Assembly (NCBI GenBank): GCA_002067855.1
Contig: MVQS01000296.1
Span: forward strand, 1 to 7,132
Length of the DNA: 7,132 bases
Direction: 5' to 3'
Source of the DNA: Syntrophaceae bacterium PtaB.Bin038
Lineage (GTDB): Bacteria; Desulfobacterota; Syntrophia; Syntrophales; UBA2192
Of the stretch, positions 6,484 through 7,132 are shown piece after piece; the stretch's first letter is position 1, and the number at the start of each line of letters is the position of its first letter. Both the position numbers and the translations under genes were made by a program. The notes beneath the pieces were generated by a model. It was not told the DNA's origin and searched no databases. It saw only the letters and a program-made list of their open reading frames with translations.

Positions 6484-6503
6484 GTTCCTACTATCGGAGG
6501 AAC
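6484..6503. promoter_or_regulatory. Candidate operator GTTCCT-N8-AGGAAC over the sufC -10 box
   Basis: Two perfect 6-bp inverted half-sites (6484-6489 and 6498-6503) separated by 8 bp, with centres 14 bp apart. The spacer contains the whole -10 box of the sufC promoter, so a dimeric protein bound here would block RNA polymerase. Suf operons are commonly controlled by Rrf2-family or other Fe-S-sensing repressors, but this sequence does not match a consensus I can name. Confidence 0.5.
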
Positions 6504-6518
6504 CGGATAACCTGTCAA
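6490..6518 (-). promoter_or_regulatory. Sigma70-type promoter of sufC-sufB
   Basis: On the minus strand a consensus -35 TTGACA (6518-6513), a 17-bp spacer and a -10 GATAGT (6495-6490, 4/6 match). Transcription should start near 6483, giving a leader of about 66 nt before the sufC ATG. The near-consensus -35 and ideal spacing fit a strong, repressible promoter. Confidence 0.75.
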
Positions 6519-6580
6519 GGGGATTCCGAGCCGGGCGCGGGAGCCTGCCCCCGTCCGCCCCGACGGTCCACAAAAAAGGG

Positions 6581-6610
6581 TTGACTTTCTCGACGAAAGT
6601 CATCCATAAA
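6581..6610 (+). promoter_or_regulatory. Candidate promoter of the ferredoxin gene
   Basis: A -35 TTGACT (6581-6586, 5/6 match), an 18-bp spacer and a -10 CATAAA (6605-6610, 4/6 match). Transcription would start near 6617, leaving a leader of about 80 nt. It is divergent from the sufC promoter, with about 63 bp between the two -35 boxes. Confidence 0.55.
6582..6602. promoter_or_regulatory. Candidate operator TGACTTTC-N5-GAAAGTCA at the ferredoxin promoter
   Basis: A perfect 8-bp inverted repeat (6582-6589 and 6595-6602) with a 5-bp centre, TCGAC. It covers most of the -35 box and nearly all the spacer, the classical place for a repressor. It differs in sequence from the palindrome at the sufC promoter, so the two divergent genes are probably controlled by different proteins. 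Confidence 0.5.
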
Positions 6611-6621
6611 CAGCGTCGCGT

Positions 6622-6648
6622 CCCGTTTTTCCCGTTTTTCCCGTCTTT
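6622..6648 (+). repeat. Three tandem 9-bp repeats, CCCGTTTTT type
   Basis: CCCGTTTTT (6622-6630), an identical copy (6631-6639) and CCCGTCTTT (6640-6648) lie end to end in the predicted 5' leader of the ferredoxin mRNA, ending 50 bp before its ATG. The leader is pyrimidine-rich here. It may be a slippage-prone repeat or a protein-binding region in the RNA; no function can be assigned. Confidence 0.6.
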
Positions 6649-6698
6649 CCGACGGTTATCGTCTCGACGTCAACCGGCGACCCGAAAAAGGAGGGGAG

Positions 6699-6890
6699 AT
6701 GAAAGCCACCGTAAACGAGGACCTCTGCATCGGCTGTGAGAGCTGCGTCGACATCTGCCCCGATGTCTTCGAGATGCAGGACGAGCTAGCGGTCTGCCGC
6801 TTCGACGACGAGATCCCCGCGGAATTCGAGGATGCCTGCCGCGAAGCCGCCGAATCCTGCCCCGTCGAGGCGATCGACATCGAAGACTGA
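6699..6890 (+). CDS. Ferredoxin, single [4Fe-4S] cluster
   Basis: A small cytoplasmic electron carrier of 63 residues, strongly acidic. The ligands C10-x-x-C13-x-x-C16 and C54 (in SCPVEAI) form one [4Fe-4S] site. C20 and C47 lie where monocluster ferredoxins such as that of Thermotoga maritima have a disulfide pair. C33 is an extra Cys. A second CxxCxxC set is absent, so this is not a two-cluster clostridial ferredoxin. The start is ATG 6699 with AAGGAGG 4 nt upstream, and the family N-terminus (KATVNEDLCIGC) begins there. The gene has its own promoter and is divergent from sufCB; the redox partner is unknown. The position next to Fe-S assembly genes may be chance or shared physiology. Confidence 0.95.
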   Translation: MKATVNEDLCIGCESCVDICPDVFEMQDELAVCRFDDEIPAEFEDACREAAESCPVEAIDIED

Positions 6891-6901
6891 TTTTGAAAGC
6901 C

Positions 6902-7001
6902 TCAAGGCCAAAGCATCAAGCAACAAGGCCTCATCATTGCCTTTAGCCTTGAGCCTTTAGCCTTGAGCCTTTAGCCTTGAGCCTGTACCCTGGACCCTGT
7001 C
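6902..7001. repeat. Heptamer repeat array with inverted halves
   Basis: The right half (6939-7001) is nine head-to-tail 7-mers. The first six alternate GCCTTTA and GCCTTGA, making three copies of a 14-bp unit, followed by three diverged units of GCCTGTA and CCCTGGA kind. The left half (6902-6936) has five 7-mers in the opposite orientation, of TCAAGGC kind. The halves can pair: 6901-6913 against 6941-6953 matches at 12 of 13 positions around a 27-nt loop. The array fills the gap between the convergent ferredoxin and aminopeptidase genes and runs into the aminopeptidase stop codon. It may act as a transcription end structure for either gene. Confidence 0.8.
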
Positions 7002-7132
7002 AGTATTTGAACACCCCGTTGTCATAGATCAACACTCTCCTGCCCGTGACCAGCTGTGCGGTCACGGTCTTGGGCCCCGTGTTGACGAGGTCCCAGTGCA
7101 GGGCCGAGTCGTTGAACCCCAGTTTCGCTTTC
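7000..7132 (-). CDS. M29-family aminopeptidase (C-terminal 43 residues only)
   Basis: The 3' end of a gene that continues beyond the window. The visible 43 residues contain NDSALHWDLV followed by a VTAQLVTGRRVLIYDNGVFKY tail cut here by a TGA at 7002-7000. In the M29 (AmpS/T, thermophilic aminopeptidase) family the C-terminus carries a conserved S-x-x-H-x-D segment whose His and Asp bind the dinuclear metal site, followed by a short strand with a G-x-x-V-x-x-x-G-x-F pattern; both are present. It would release N-terminal amino acids from peptides in the cytoplasm. It converges on the ferredoxin gene, and its stop overlaps the last heptamer of the repeat array. The assignment rests on a short fragment. 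Confidence 0.75.
   Translation of the reverse strand, partial: KAKLGFNDSALHWDLVNTGPKTVTAQLVTGRRVLIYDNGVFKY

Noticed and set aside
6179..6739. A plus-strand frame crossing the sufC-ferredoxin divergent region
   Set aside because: It runs antisense to sufC, then through both promoters, and overlaps the ferredoxin start in another frame, with no ribosome site.
6902..7001. The heptamer array as a CRISPR-like or phage element
   Set aside because: The units are contiguous 7-mers without spacers, and there are no cas or phage genes.

Overview
The window is GC-rich bacterial chromosome (above 60% G+C by eye) with seven real protein genes, two of them cut by the window ends. The gene set, together with heptamer repeats in the 3' untranslated regions, suggests an anaerobic bacterium, possibly of the Desulfobacterota/Syntrophales type. 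The set is a two-gene SUF-like Fe-S assembly operon, a single-cluster ferredoxin, alanine dehydrogenase and an M29 aminopeptidase. The taxonomic guess is an inference. There are no rRNAs, tRNAs, transposases, phage genes or CRISPR arrays.

Layout. Positions 1-2154 (minus) hold the first 718 residues of a P-type cation ATPase. A divergent intergenic region of about 200 bp separates it from a complete alanine dehydrogenase, ald (2356-3465, plus). Converging on ald is a gene of unknown function (3518 to about 4318, minus) with a degenerate zincin-like NECGH motif. Next come a strong intrinsic terminator (4375-4410) and a short heptamer array. These close the sufC-sufB operon (6417 to 4460, minus), which has the minimal two-protein (SMS/SufCB) architecture and a 13-nt overlap between the genes. 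A 281-bp divergent control region (6418-6698) holds a good sigma70-type promoter for sufCB and another for a 63-residue ferredoxin (6699-6890, plus). Each promoter is overlapped by its own inverted repeat. The ferredoxin gene converges on the 3' end of an M29-family aminopeptidase (7000-7132, minus), and a heptamer repeat array fills the gap between them.

How the genes relate. SufC (ATPase) and SufB (scaffold) should build Fe-S clusters. The divergent ferredoxin is an Fe-S protein and might be a client or an electron carrier for the same physiology; that link rests only on adjacency. Ald (alanine to pyruvate plus ammonia) and the aminopeptidase both suit amino-acid or peptide catabolism. The P-type ATPase appears unrelated. 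I found no clearly new multi-gene system. The points most worth a second look are the SufB active-site substitution, the palindromes on both divergent promoters, the possible leaderless start of the unknown gene, and the 3'-UTR heptamer arrays.
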